A stretch of DNA of 64,000 bases from Nectonema munidae (Eukaryota > Nematomorpha > Nectonematoida > Nectonematidae), in the NCBI GenBank assembly GCA_030549495.1, contig JAUIRK010000077.1, positions 62,001 to 126,000 on the forward strand, read 5' to 3'. Below are positions 15,001 through 25,489 of this stretch, piece after piece. Each line of letters opens with the position of its first letter. The stretch's first letter is position 1. The position numbers and the translations under genes are program-made. Below the pieces are notes generated by a model that made no database searches, was not told the DNA's origin, and saw only the letters and a program-made list of their open reading frames with translations.

Positions 15001-16105
15001 TATTCTTTCTTTCTTTTTTTAAATTTTGCGTTTAAAACTTTTTTTTCCGTAAAATGGCCTGATCTTTATCCTGGCTAGCCAATAACACCCAGAAGTTTTC
15101 AGCGATTTTTCCATTTTACCTTGAGATTTTTCTTCTTGATATCTTCTTTAGCGACATCTTCCCACGTCTTATTTGGTCCACCTCTCTTCACTTTTTCATT
15201 TTTATTTCTAATTCTTTTTGACAAGTCTTCTAAAATATAATACAGTTAAAAAACCAAAAATCAAACTTTAGCAATTTTTATCGTGTTTTTTAAATTGAAA
15301 TATAATACTATTATATATATCTTATTTAAAATAATTTTTATTCGTTGTGTAACAATTCGAAATAAAAATAATTGAACTGTTTATAATTTTAAGCAACAAA
15401 AAATAATCGCCAAAAACAATTTCTCTTATTACAAAATTAAAATTTTAACTGATAATAAATCTGTTCCTACAACATAAAAAGATACAGCTACACCTAAAGA
15501 GATTTCCAATGAGAATAAAGGAGAGTTGGATAACCGAAGCGGTGCATAACTAAATATCTAAGTGCACGACCGAGTTCTCTCACTTCTCAACTTATTTTTC
15601 GTTCAGCAAAGTTTAATTTACACGCAAAATGGAAAACTGAGAAGGCCTTACTTTGTTATAAAAATGTTCGTAAAAAAGTATCGAATTTAATATTTATCTG
15701 GCTTTATTGCTACCCGGTTGTCGGAATCGGCGCTATTTAAAATTTTAGCGCAAACAACCGTATTTTGGGAGGATCAACAACACAAATATGTAAATTTGTT
15801 TGTTTTTTTAGTTTGAAGCTGATCGCAGAGCATTCATCATAACGATAAATTCTTTTGGCACCGAACTGAGTAAGGACGATCGAGTGAAGTTGTATCCCAA
15901 ATGTGGAAAGTTAAACCCATATGGTTTGGCAATGCTCGCCAAAGCTGACGATTTTGATCAAGTTCAATCAATTGCTGATTACTACGCTGTAAGTATTGCT
16001 TTGCATATCAGAGGTCTGGCAAGACCACCGGGGAGACAACTTGCCAGACCTTATTGTAAATTTAAATATAATCAGAGGTCTGGCAATTTAGAAGTATTAC
16101 TTTGC

Positions 16106-16137
<32 letters not shown>

Positions 16138-19100
16138 AAATATTCAGGGGCGGGCACATCCCTTCTCTCTCAAAATAAAGTATCGGTCTTTTATATTTGT
16201 TTGCGCCTTCCAGTTTATTAGAAAAAGTTCTTTCTGTGGATTAAAATATCTTGAAAATTCCATGTGTATACGAATTACATTTTTCCCCGCCATTTTTTGG
16301 CCGGAAGTAACAAACAAAAAAATAAAAAACCGAGTTTTTTTTATAAACCTGTTTTGTTTTAAACAATCTTTTTTCTTTCCTCTCTTTTCCTTTATTTGCA
16401 CTCAGAAGTTCGTAGAATTAGACGAAGGGCGAAATTGTAGAATTTCAAGAGTTTCATCTCTTCAGAAGTAACTAACTTCTTTTCCTCTTCCTATCTTCCT
16501 GTTCTGTCTCTTTTGCTCCAAACTTTTTGGAGAGTTTTCTACAACAAAAGAAAAGCAAGCTTCAACCCATGTAGTTTCTTCAAACAAAACTTCAAGTTTT
16601 GCCAAAAGTTGAGAAACTCCGTTTCGTTGTTGTTTAGATCTTCGTAGGTATTCTGCAAAAATCCCATTTGCTGAGCCTTTTTATTGTTTCAGGTGACACC
16701 GATTTCCACAAGATATTACCCATTGAATACTATCAAAAACACTAACTTTTTGCAAACTGAAATGTCTCCATTTTTTATTAAAATAAGGTAAGTAGCATTT
16801 TCTATAGATGGATTTAAAATTTTTGATAATGTGTGCATACATGGTTGAAGTTTAGATGTTGTGTTGGGTGGTAAGTAAATTAATTGCTTTGAGTGATGGA
16901 GGATGAGCCATTTCACTAAGGTGTTTTCTTTTTCTCTTTCTTTTGTTGTTCAATTGTTCACCTTCTTTGAAAATCCCGCTCTCCCGTTTTTTGTTGTGTC
17001 TGTATATTAACGGTAATTTCTCAATGCTAAAACCACAAAACATCGAGGTTTTTTGACTTACCAATTATAAGGGGTTTTACTTTTCTCCTTCTGCAAACAC
17101 TAATAATTAATCTCTCTTTACTTCCCAAATTACCTTATCCCTTTGACAGATTTTTTGGGAATGTCTGAAAAAAGTTTCTCTCTGTTGAATATATTTTTTG
17201 GTTCATAATCCTTAAAGATGAGAGGAATTCTTTTAAATCATTTATAGTCTTCATTACTTCAGTGTTCCCAGAAAGTATGTACTTTTAATATTATGATAAA
17301 AAGGATTTTAGTTAGAGGAAAAGTTGATTGATTTAGTTCTGAAGTATAAATTTTTTCTTGTATTAAAGGTCCAGTAAAAATATTTTTACTTTTGGTAAAA
17401 ACTATTTTTTTATAATTTTTATTAATTTTTCTAGTTTAAAAATTTTGAATCTTTGTTTTGATTTCAATTTTAGAATTTTTTTTATTTTTACTATAAAGAA
17501 TTGATCTTGAAGGATTCCTTGTCTTTTTTAAGACTTTATTTTTTAAGTGTAAAATTTTTGTTTTTTTGAATTGGTATAAAATTAGTAAATAATTGTAAAA
17601 TAAAAAAATAAAAATTAGTAATATTAAAATTGTTTATTATAATGTAAAAAAAATGGTATTAAAATTATTAATTATTCTAACTAAAGAGCTTTCAATATAA
17701 GTATATTCTGAAACCTTGTTTTTTTAAAAATGGAAAAAATATTAATATTGATAAAAATTATTATATCCATTTGGATGAAAAACTTATATTTACATAAAAT
17801 CTAAAAATACAGTGAAAATTTTATATAATAAAAAAAACCTTACTAATCGTTTAGCTAAAATCTTAATCTAAAAATATCTTGTTTTTACTTCTAATTATAA
17901 AGAATTGTTAAATAAAATGTAAAAATAGTTATGATATTAAGCTTTAATAATTAAGTATCTATAAATGGGATTAATAGAATAAAAATAAAAAGTTACTTTT
18001 TTGTAAAATGAGAAATTTTATTAAAAGTTGAATATGAAATATTTGAGTTTATTTTTAAAAAAATAAAGAATATAGAAAAAAGAAAGAATTTTTGTATCAA
18101 GTATAATCCTTAAGTTTTTTGTCGCCTTTATTGACAACCCTTCAAAGTATAGTAAGTTATCATTTGTTTTTGTAGATGAGAGAAAGTGGTAGATTTTTTA
18201 GTGAGAGTAAAATTGATTCGAATGTGTGTTTGTACTTCACTGTAAGAATATGACATATTATGATGCATTTTCTCTTTTGTAAACTCTAATATTAATAGTG
18301 GCCTTTTTTAAAGTTTTATGTTGAGTGGCCGTTGGTGGTTTGAAGGTGGCGTTGAATAGAGATACATTTACTGAAGAATGTGGTAAAATAAAAATGGTGC
18401 ATTTAGAATGTGCTCAATAGAGGGCCCTTCAACACATTTCTACTGTATATACTATAATATTGAAGCAGAATGCTTATTCGTGTGTTCTTCTTTTTTATAG
18501 GAATACAAGTTACTCTTTGAAACTTCTGGAAACAATCCTGGAGACAAAACTCTTGAAGACAAATTTTTTGAACATGAAGTACATTTACCGTTTTCTAGCG
18601 TATTCTTTTATAATTTGGGTATATGTGTGTAAAGAGGTAAATACTCTTCCACACGTGCATGTGAGTGATGAAAAACAGTACTTTTATTGAAAACGCGCAC
18701 CATCTATGCTTTTAGTCGAAGTCTTGATCGCATACAGTCAACATCTTTTCAACGTCATCTCTTTTGTCGCTACATTTGAGTGTTTCGCAAAGTCTCTCTA
18801 AGAGTAATTTAGTTATTTTTCGGGTGGCTTTAATAGAATTTTTAAATACAGTAAAGTCTCGGTGTAAGGAAGTTGAAGGGGAACTGTTGTTTAGTTCGTG
18901 CAAAGCGAGTTCCGCTATGACCGAGGAGTACAAACAGAGAACTTCAATTTTGTTCTTTACTTAGTTTTATTATCGCTTTCAATGAATTTAGTAATTAGGG
19001 GTCCTTGTAGATAACTACAACTAATCTTTGGTCACTTTCGACCCCTGCTCTTTTTTCTCAATTTTTGGCTATTCAACAAAGTAGCTAATTGCCTAATCCT

Positions 19101-22100
19101 CCTTTTTTGGTTGACCTCATTTCTGAGTGACCCATATAGCTTTAAATGTTTAAGGATCCCGAATTTTTGAACCAAATTTAAAGAGGCGCTTCAACATTCA
19201 CGTAAAGCCCTTTGTCATTATTTTACGCGTTATTCCACTTTTCTCGTAAGATAATCCTTGATTTTAGCCAAGTTAGTGAGGTAGTATGTGGTACTTAATC
19301 ATCAGTTATTGCTGATTTTACTTTTAAATTTAGTTTAGCAATAGTAATAGCACGATACTTTATTCCAATATCAAAAAATTTCGCTTTAGAAGACGTAGGT
19401 ACCTCCTTCAGAACAATTCATATAAAAGGAGGAAAAATTGAACAGTCAAAATGAGAAGAGTATCATTTTTTAAATACAATGTTTTTTTTTACCAATGCTG
19501 GTATATTATTACAAAAGTATTATTGTTTTTGTGATAAAACATACTCATTTCCCACCATTTCCTGCTCCATTATAGGCCGACACTAAAGAATGATTAATTG
19601 TATAACAGCATCGCAAAAGTATAACCTGAGTTAGTCTCGTAAATAAAACGCCCTTTCATCTAAGCAAGAATATTAATAGCGTATGATTTATTGCTTTATG
19701 AAAGTGTCTTTCCATCTACGCAAGCGCATATAGAATTATGTGAAACAATTTCCTTCATGTTATCAAGGTATTATACCTTTTTTGTACACGTAAATCCTTT
19801 GTATAAGGAGGATTTATTACTAAAGAGTGAGTCAAAGATAAGTAATACAAAATTATAGACGAGGTTTCTTTAACAGCGAGTAAAGGTCTGCTTTGCGTGT
19901 TCATTTTGTACAGGGGATATGGAATGGAGAAATTGGTGCATGTTATTGAAGTCTTCATTTTAAGCGAGTTTGTAATAACGCGATGAAAAAAGAAGACTTG
20001 ATTTCAAATCGAACCCGAGACCTTGTAGTACCGAAGCAAAGTATCTAATCAACCTCACTCACTTCCCTGTGAATGCCGAAAATGAAATATTAATCTTTCC
20101 TCGCGATTAGAAAAACTTAAATTGTTTTTTTCTATATTATATTTTATATGCGCCAAAAAATTCTGAACAAAAAACACAAATAAAGTCTAAAAAATTTTCT
20201 CTAAATTATCATCACTGATCATAATTTTGTTTTTTTCTCATTTTAAATTAAAGTTAAGAAGGATGAATTTAAAATGAAAATTGCGCTAAGCTGAGTATTT
20301 TCGAACTGGTGAAAAAACTGCGAGATAGACGGACACTAAATAAAAAACAAATTTTATTTGTAAAATTCCAAAATATAAAATCATTAATAGCGACACAAAT
20401 AATTTATTTAAACTAAATTGCGTCAAGATATTTGCTTATGACTGCTTCTTTACTATTTTGTCAATATTTTTCATAAAAATTGTTTCATTAAGGCAGGGTT
20501 GGTTGCATTCAGTATAACATTCTTAAATCTCCATTGCGCATACTAAATTGAATTTATATGCATTTGAACTATTAAATAAATGAGTTAGACTTGGAAACTT
20601 CGATTCAGTTGATGAAAATAGAAATTAATTGTAAATTCTACTTTAAGTTTATTGTATGCGTGAGTAATGAAAATACACTTAATATGTTTCTTGTAATATG
20701 TATCCTTACAATATATATCACTATAACCGAAACTACTACTCTGACCTTCTATATTATTTGTTCACAAATACGACAAAAGAATCAATTTTATAATGCTAAA
20801 TGAATTTTTAACAATATAATACATAATAAAAAAGGTTATGATGTCTTCAATAAGAAAAATAAGAACCTACGATTCGAATTTTTGTTAAAAAATTTTGTCA
20901 ATATAGGACTTCAAAAATATCATTCAAAAATAAGTACCTTGATACTATTGCTTCAATGTTTCACTTTAGGGCATACTTTAATTAATTCCCACGCTTTAAG
21001 CACCTTATGGGATCGATGATTTTCAATTTCACATTTTCGTTTATTTCTTCAAATATTATATCCTTATTAAACCTTCCTTTATGTAATGTATAAAGTAAGA
21101 CGATTTTTTTAATTAGTCTTGAAAATCGATAGATTCACTGTATAACAACAAAAAATAAAAACTTTGTTTGAGTGAATTTTTTGGTTGTTTATCTTTTATT
21201 AGGTCTTAAGTATGAAGAAAGACATAACTTTTATGTCGTTAAGCGTTTTAAGGAAATGACGCTGATTTTTTGAAAAATAACAAAAAATTGTATATTTACA
21301 TAAGAAAATTGCAGAAAAATGTCTTTGAACATTACTGCAATTATACAACATCGTTGAAACATACATCGATATGCTAATCAGAAGTCAAACATAGCATACT
21401 GTGATCGTTATGTGATTTAGGAAATATTTTGAAATTATATAATTTCCAAATTTAAAAATCGGATTACTGCATTATCTCTTATTTTATGTTGATATACAGT
21501 CGACTCACTAATTTGGAATGCTCGGGACTGTCCTGTCTCCGGTTTAGTGATTTTTGCCGAATTATCAGTTGACAAAATTTAACAGGAAAAATATGTTTTT
21601 ATTGAAATAAAAAAAATTAATGTTAAATGAGATAAGGATAAAAATCCAAAATCTTTTTTCCTTATGAAGAATGTATTTTGGAGACTTGTTTGGCATATAT
21701 TTCCTCCTGCGTATACATTCTATATTTAATGAGGACTTTAATTTGCATCATAAACAAATTTTATAATCTCATTTTAATAGAGCGTAATCTATTTCATTTG
21801 TCTTTTAATTTTTTGGATTTTATTAAATATTATATCCGAATTATAGAAGGTCTTGGTTAGCGGTTTTCTGATTAGCGATATTCAACTGTATATGGTTTTC
21901 TTCCTCCGGTTCATTTGTGTCACAAAAATCTTTGTCGTTTCGCGGTCTCCGAAAGTTTTAAAAGTTCTAGTTTAACGTGATAAGTGCACATTAAAAACAT
22001 TGGGCGATTTTTCAGCCTTTACAAAAATCAAATCTAGCGCTAGTATAATGAGTTTAAGTTGAAAGAAGAAAATTTTTAGATGAACGTATTTCTTTCGTTT

Positions 22101-22413
22101 TAATTTTTTATAGTAGTATTGATTTCCTACAATTCAAATTATGATATATTTTTTCTGTAGAATAACTGCTAGTCGGCTAACTGTGTTTCTTTTAGTACTA
22201 TTCATGTTCTCTGTAAAGCTTTTAAGTATTTTTTATTAATTCTATTTTTAGGTGAAATTAAATGCAAATTCATTCCTCCAACAATTTCATTTTGGTGTCT
22301 TTTACGGCTACATCAAACTGAAGGAGCAAGAATGCCGAAACATCATTTGGATTTCGGAGTGCGTCGCCCAAAGCCAATATTCCAAGATTGATTCGTACAT
22401 TCCAATACCCTAA
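3..22413 (+). CDS. ATP6V0D1: V-type proton ATPase subunit d (V0 sector), partial at 5' end, 8 exons visible
   Basis: Subunit d sits on top of the membrane V0 ring and couples it to the central stalk of the vacuolar proton pump, which acidifies endosomes, lysosomes and secretory vesicles. Exons read from the sequence: 3-66, 2862-3030, 6514-6692, 8645-8724, 12789-12866, 15812-15988, 18501-18578 and 22252-22413, with stop TAA at 22411. All introns are GT-AG and phases join without a break. They give 328 residues that match human subunit d from about residue 23 to its C-terminus. Recognisable stretches, in order, are [62 protein letters not shown] and KLKEQECRN, ending IDSYIPIP. The first exon(s), with about 22 residues including the start codon, lie upstream of the window. 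The donors after 66 (GTTTTT) and 6692 (GTTTGA) are weak. A poly(A) signal follows at 22614. Family assignment is very secure; d1 versus d2 paralogue cannot be told apart in an invertebrate. Confidence 0.97.
67..871 (+). other. intron 1 of V-ATPase d, first part: no gene
   Basis: A short CAT trinucleotide run lies near 91-107. The rest is less AT-rich to about 500 and then A-rich. No coding or repeat family recognised. Confidence 0.5.
872..1527. mobile_element. hAT-type non-autonomous element (656 bp)
   Basis: The left end CAGGGATGCTCAACC is mirrored by GTTGAACATCCTTG at the right end. The flanks share GACTAGT (865-871 and 1528-1534), consistent with a hAT target-site duplication of 7-8 bp. 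The interior is AT-rich with no coding capacity. The superfamily is inferred from end sequence and TSD length. Confidence 0.65.
1543..1814. mobile_element. second hAT-type MITE with a 53-bp tandem duplication of its left end
   Basis: AAGTGGTTCCCAAAC begins at 1543 and again at 1596; the two 53-bp copies are almost identical. The right end CTTGGGAACCACTT closes at 1814. Flanks CTCTAGAG and GTCTAGAC resemble a diverged 8-bp duplication. The element lies 15 bp from the preceding hAT element. Confidence 0.6.
1815..2861 (+). other. rest of intron 1: no gene seen
   Basis: AT-rich sequence with a short CAT run at about 2058-2072. Open frames here are short and have no recognisable product. Confidence 0.4.
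3233..3850 (-). mobile_element. degraded hAT-like element in intron 2
   Basis: CAGGGGTGTCAAACATACGG at 3233 is a typical hAT terminus, followed by a GGCCCG motif often seen in such ends. No matching right end or duplication was found, so the right limit is approximate. Confidence 0.35.
4022..4290 (+). repeat. dispersed repeat, copy A (inverted relative to 31218-31602)
   Basis: This stretch, beginning near GCCCCCTCCCC and ending near TTTACTTTACTGACTTA, recurs on the opposite strand at 31218-31602 with clear similarity at both ends, for example CCTGTCAATTCATAGA. The other copy has roughly 115 bp more in the middle. No coding capacity or terminal inverted repeats were seen, so the class is unknown. 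Confidence 0.7.
5005..5075 (+). pseudogene. hAT transposase C-terminal fragment
   Basis: Translation gives [13 protein letters not shown], the hallmark of the hAT dimerisation domain, followed shortly by a stop. Only this block is recognisable. It is an isolated relic in intron 2. Confidence 0.5.
5350..5500. repeat. AATTG-rich low-complexity tract
   Basis: Irregular repeats of AATTG and TAATTGTAATTG on the plus strand in intron 2. It creates a spurious open frame on the minus strand. Confidence 0.6.
5501..6513 (+). other. end of intron 2: nothing recognised
   Basis: AT-rich intron sequence. The short plus-strand frame at 6035-6355 has no recognisable similarity. Confidence 0.4.
6930..7145 (+). 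mobile_element. internally deleted hAT element with transposase tail
   Basis: CAGGGCCACATGGACCC near 6932 resembles a hAT terminus. Downstream, 7030-7140 encodes [19 protein letters not shown], the usual C-terminal end of ZBED-type hAT transposases. The body between the two is missing. Limits are approximate. Confidence 0.5.
7146..8139 (+). other. intron 3 stretch without recognisable features
   Basis: AT-rich, with a short AAT run near 7303-7316. No exon or mobile element recognised. Confidence 0.4.
8148..8599. mobile_element. hAT MITE (452 bp) with perfect 8-bp target duplication
   Basis: The ends CAGGGATGTCCAAC and GTTGGACACCCCTG are inverted repeats. Both sides carry ATCTACAG (8140-8147 and 8600-8607), an exact 8-bp duplication as made by hAT transposases. 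The interior is AT-rich and non-coding. It ends 45 bp before exon 4 of the V-ATPase d gene, so part of the present branch-point region may be affected. Confidence 0.85.
9815..11665 (-). pseudogene. LINE reverse transcriptase frame (616 codons open)
   Basis: Reverse transcriptase landmarks appear in order: a fingers block with [55 protein letters not shown], the catalytic FADDLCVYY box, and a thumb with [12 protein letters not shown]. No RNase H domain follows before the stop. The open frame is long for a dead copy, so insertion is fairly recent. The same frame continues upstream to about 11745 ([15 protein letters not shown]) before a stop. Confidence 0.9.
11737..12000 (-). pseudogene. LINE APE-type endonuclease fragment
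   Basis: The residues [13 protein letters not shown] contain the SDH box that closes APE-like endonucleases of LINEs. The frame differs from the reverse transcriptase frame, which means a frameshift near 11740. A stop lies upstream at about 11953, after [12 protein letters not shown]. The N-terminal half of the endonuclease is absent. Confidence 0.8.
12041..12470. repeat. 78-bp minisatellite, about 5.5 copies
   Basis: Units starting TTGATCGCCGAT begin at 12041, 12119, 12197, 12275, 12353 and 12430. Four spacings are exactly 78 bp and the last is 77. Units are almost identical (TCGCC/TCGAC variants), so the array is young. It abuts the truncated 5' end of the LINE. As 78 is divisible by three, it keeps a spurious frame with a 26-residue repeat open. 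Confidence 0.95.
12867..15030 (+). other. intron 5, first part: nothing recognised
   Basis: AT-rich sequence. A GC-richer patch near 13853-13885 (GGGGCGCCAGCGTGTC) looks like a transposon end, but no partner was found. Confidence 0.35.
15030..15240 (-). pseudogene. LINE ORF2 C-terminal tail fragment
   Basis: The minus strand reads [16 protein letters not shown], a block typical of the end of many LINE ORF2 proteins (RGRP.KTW.D.V.EDL). No reverse transcriptase part is left. Confidence 0.45.
15989..16109. repeat. 83-bp palindromic insertion flanked by 18-bp direct repeats beside a splice donor
   Basis: Direct repeats AAGTATT[G/A]CTTTGCATAT lie at 15991-16008 and 16092-16109 (17 of 18 identical). 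Between them are AGGTCTGGCAAG (16012-16023) and its exact reverse complement (16040-16051), able to form a 12-bp hairpin, then a third partial copy at 16075. The left repeat begins directly after the GT of the exon 6 donor, so the insertion sits 19 bp into intron 6. Confidence 0.85.
16107..16140. repeat. TA/TATG microsatellite
   Basis: A run of AT dinucleotides followed by three GTAT units, immediately after the right direct repeat of the palindromic insertion. Confidence 0.8.
16141..18500 (+). other. rest of intron 6: nothing recognised
   Basis: Very AT-rich, above all 17340-18120. No exon, RNA gene or element could be supported. Confidence 0.4.
18849..18930. mobile_element. single pogo/Tigger-like terminus
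   Basis: CAGTAAAGTCTCGGTGTAAGG preceded by TA resembles pogo-type termini (CAGTAAAACCTCGATATAACG). No right end was found, so the extent is only a guess. Confidence 0.35.
19985..20090 (-). mobile_element. tRNA-derived SINE, copy 1
   Basis: Read on the minus strand, this has a tRNA-like A-box region (GTGAGGTTGATTAG) and the B box GGTTCGATTTG (20015-20005) at normal spacing. It aligns along its tRNA-like part with 30172-30319, which supports a dispersed SINE family. The 3' end is undefined. Confidence 0.6.
20091..21496 (+). other. intron 7 stretch without recognisable features
   Basis: AT-rich intron sequence. Open frames are short and without similarity. Confidence 0.35.
21497..21888. mobile_element. 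pogo/Tc1-type MITE (392 bp) flanked by TA
   Basis: The left end CAGTCGACTCACTAATTTGG and the right end AGCGATATTCAACTG are imperfect inverted repeats, with TA on both sides (21495-21496, 21889-21890). Related sequence begins at 23600. It lies in intron 7, ending 364 bp before exon 8. Confidence 0.7.
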
Positions 22414-22613
22414 TGAATCTTATAGAATGAATTTTGGCCTTCGTTATCTTTTTATGTTTTTGTTATGTGTCAGTGTTTGAAGTCCTTTCATCAATTTTGA
22501 CATTCATGCCTAAAAAAAGTTTATTTTTCTTTCATTTTGAATGTGTATTTAAGTTAAAAAAAGTTGACTATTATTTATATTGCAACTTATTCATAAAAAT
22601 AGACTTTGTTGTA

Positions 22614-22619
22614 ATAAAT
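22614..22619 (+). promoter_or_regulatory. poly(A) signal of the V-ATPase d gene
   Basis: Canonical AATAAA lies 200 bases after the stop codon in an AT-rich 3' UTR. Inferred from motif and position only. Confidence 0.6.
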
Positions 22620-22639
22620 TTGTATTTTTAATTTGTGAT

Positions 22640-23011
22640 AATTGTCATTTTAATTATTGGGGATATATATAATATACAGAAATTTCTTCACTCAACAAAA
22701 AATTATTTATTTTATATTATTTTTAATCAATTGACATTTCCAATAATCCAATGTATAAAAAGTAATTCCTTGCGAGCAAATTTTTTATAATTTTCTGTTT
22801 GTTTACTTTTTAAAAGTCCTTCACGTAGCTCTAGGAGTACATTTACCTGAGGTTTGGAATCGCTGATGTAGATTCCTAATCTTTCTAACACTTGTTGTAA
22901 AAAAAAAAAGAAAGGCGAGGTATAAACCCCTTTTGAATTTTAAGTTCGATTATTTCAAATAGGGATTTGAAGATATCGTCCCCCTAATATAATAAATAAT
23001 TAATTTATATA
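22640..23011 (+). other. intergenic start after V-ATPase d
   Basis: AT-rich with no recognisable gene. Confidence 0.35.
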
Positions 23012-23288
23012 CAGTAAATTCTGGTTATAAAGAACTATCATTGGAGTCAATTTTGGTTCGTTATATTCGAATTTCGTAATATCATGACGGACAAAAAACA
23101 GACAAAAATTTGTGAATAAAAATCTTTTATTTTAAATACCGATCGGTCATAATATTATCTATTAACTCTTCAACACGATTAAAATAAAGTTGCTCAAACC
23201 CTCGGTTAAACCAGCCTTTTAACCAGGTAAGCAAATTGAGTTTTATTCGAAATTGGTTATAACAAAGATCGTTATAAACAGATTTCAA
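23012..23288. mobile_element. Tigger-like MITE (277 bp)
   Basis: The left terminus CAGTAAATTCTGGTTATAAAG and the right terminus GTTATAAACAGATTTCAA are imperfect inverted repeats with TA flanks. The interior has repeated TTATAAC/ATATTCGAA motifs typical of pogo-like MITEs and no coding capacity. Confidence 0.55.
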
Positions 23289-23599
23289 TACAAGATTTGA
23301 TTAATTAAATTTATAATGATCTTAAATTTAATTTTATATCAATTAAAATGAAACGAATCCTAGTGGTCACTTTGATAGAACCGTCACTTGTCTATGCCCA
23401 CCACTTAACAACATTCCAACTGCAAATAATTAGAACCGTAATAGAACGGTTACTTGTCTAATATGATCATTTTCTACTGGTCCCATGTTTGACTGTCCTT
23501 TAACTACCAGGCTGTTTTCGATTCCTAGCAATTGGAGTTTCTAACTCCATCCAACTGCTGAAACCCAAAATGTCGAAACCGGTCTTGGATTTGTATATA

Positions 23600-23690
23600 C
23601 AGTTGACTATCACTAATTCGGAATGCTCTGAACTTGCCTGTCGCGGGATTAATTGTTTTCAGTAGACAAAATTTAAGAGGAATATTAAAC
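23600..23690. mobile_element. truncated relative of the 21497 MITE
   Basis: CAGTTGACTATCACTAATTC after TA matches the left end at 21497, and both share GACAAAATTTAA farther in. No right end was seen. Confidence 0.5.
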
Positions 23691-25035
23691 GAATCAGTAG
23701 ATTTGTATAATATTAATTTAGGTTGTTAGGCATGTATAATAACGCTAATCCAATATAGTGATATTTTTGTAAAGTAATACCTCTTTTTTGAACAGTGATT
23801 CATATATGAATCACAGAAACCTTTATAAATTAAAATTATTTATTTCAAAAGTTTTTCGAAAAATTAGTTATAAAATAAAAATTTTATTTTCTTAAAACAT
23901 TCCTTCTAATGTATGTTAAAATTTTTGACATTTGACAAAATTTTAAACTATGAAATTTCAATGATAAAAATTGTAAAATGATTTTTACACTAAATTCTTA
24001 AATATATCATATATGAAGCACTAGGAATTAACTATACAAAAACCGAATATTTTTATTCTACAAATTAGAGTGGAAATGTGACCCTATCATTTTTAATTGC
24101 TTGTAAAGGGAAATTCATATACACGTGGGCAAGTAAAAAAACCAAGAGAGGCGTTTCTCAGAAGAAAGGAGGACTTTGTTGAGACCCCTTGATTGATTTG
24201 CGTGATCTTATGGATTTTGTTATCTTATAACTTCAAAGCACATAGAAAATTAAAAAGTTTTAGTCAATCATTGACATCTGGAATTTCCTGTTTCAGCAAA
24301 GGAGAAGAGCAAGCATATCACTCCACTTTCTTTTGAAACTCAATTTCCTTTTCAATTAACAGCATTTACTTAGGCTTCACATAGTTTTTCAATTTACAAT
24401 ATTTTGCACTTAAAATAATAGTAAGATTTTAGTTTTCATAAAAAATTAGTGTTAATTTATAATAGGTTTTAATTAACACAAAAGTATATTTCTAGAAGAC
24501 AGTAATCATTACCAAAGGGTTAGCTGGCGGCAACAAAATTTGATTTTATGAATAATTTTTTTCTTATGCTTTAGTTAAAAAAATGCCGAACTTGACAAGA
24601 AAAATGACTTCAACAATTCGACAAAATAGACACAAAAAACTATGCACTATTGAGTAAAAAAATATGAGAAAAAATAAAGGTTTTTATCAACTTTTTTCCA
24701 GTGGGGGAGATAATATCTGCCAATAGTTTGAAAAATCAGCATTGAATGATGAACCTTTGTTTCGAGTTGCAAGATACTCTTGAAAGGAAAGGAAGAAAAT
24801 AGTGGTTGTTCAAACAAATATTTTTTAGTATATATAGCAATCAGACGCAATGAGTTGATCCGAATATTTTTAAATATGGATCAGAATATTTTTCAATATA
24901 AAATTCCCATTAAATGGAAAAAATAATATTCGCAAATAAGAAGCCATTTGATTAACATGTGCGTTTCTGAACCATAGAAAATATATAGATTTATTCTAAA
25001 AAAAACCTAGATCTTTTAGATTTTACGAGAGCACG
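23691..25035 (+). other. intergenic, nothing recognised
   Basis: AT-rich sequence with no supported feature. Confidence 0.35.
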
Positions 25036-25489
25036 GGAATTGCTAAAATATGGGCAAACGTAATGAAACACCAATAAACATAGTTTTTTTTAATTTTCCT
25101 CTATAGTTCCTAAAAAATGTATCTTATTTTATTAAAAAAACTTGAATAATTAAATTAATTAGGTTTCAAAAGCAGATCAGATTATTTTTGCAAACCCTTC
25201 TTTCCCATTTTTTTGTTTAAAAGATAACGTATTACTATAATGCGAAAACATTGTTTAGGAACTATAGAGAAAAATTATAGAGCATTATAAAAGAATAGAA
25301 ATGTTTTTTATTAAACGTTTAAAAATATATAAGAGAACAGTTTAGAATAGGTTATCTTATTTTGCAAAACATTGTGTTTACTGTTGAAGTATTTTTTATT
25401 TAGTAAGTTAATTTTTTTATTAGGAGCATAAACTAAGAAATCTGTGTTTATTGGTATTTGATTACGTCTCCCAATATTTTAGCAATTCC
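25036..25489. mobile_element. MITE-like element with 45-bp inverted repeats (outer of a nested pair)
   Basis: The 45 bases at 25036-25080 and the reverse complement of 25445-25489 match at 40 positions, from GGAATTGCTAAAATAT to ACCAATAAACA. No coding capacity. The superfamily is unknown, because no clear target duplication could be read. Confidence 0.75.
25092..25277. mobile_element. inner inverted-repeat element nested in the 25036 element
   Basis: About 29 bases around CTCTATAGTTCCTAAA at 25092-25120 recur inverted at 25248-25277, with about 27 matches. This pair lies wholly inside the 45-bp inverted repeats, near the left arm, which suggests a later insertion. Confidence 0.65.

Noticed and set aside
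15989-16471. Long frame continuing after V-ATPase d exon 6
   Set aside because: It reads through a GTAAGT donor into intron sequence and a microsatellite; the protein continues at 18501.
18712-18933. Minus-strand 73-codon frame as a transposase piece
   Set aside because: No recognisable domain, and the nearby pogo-like end points away from it.
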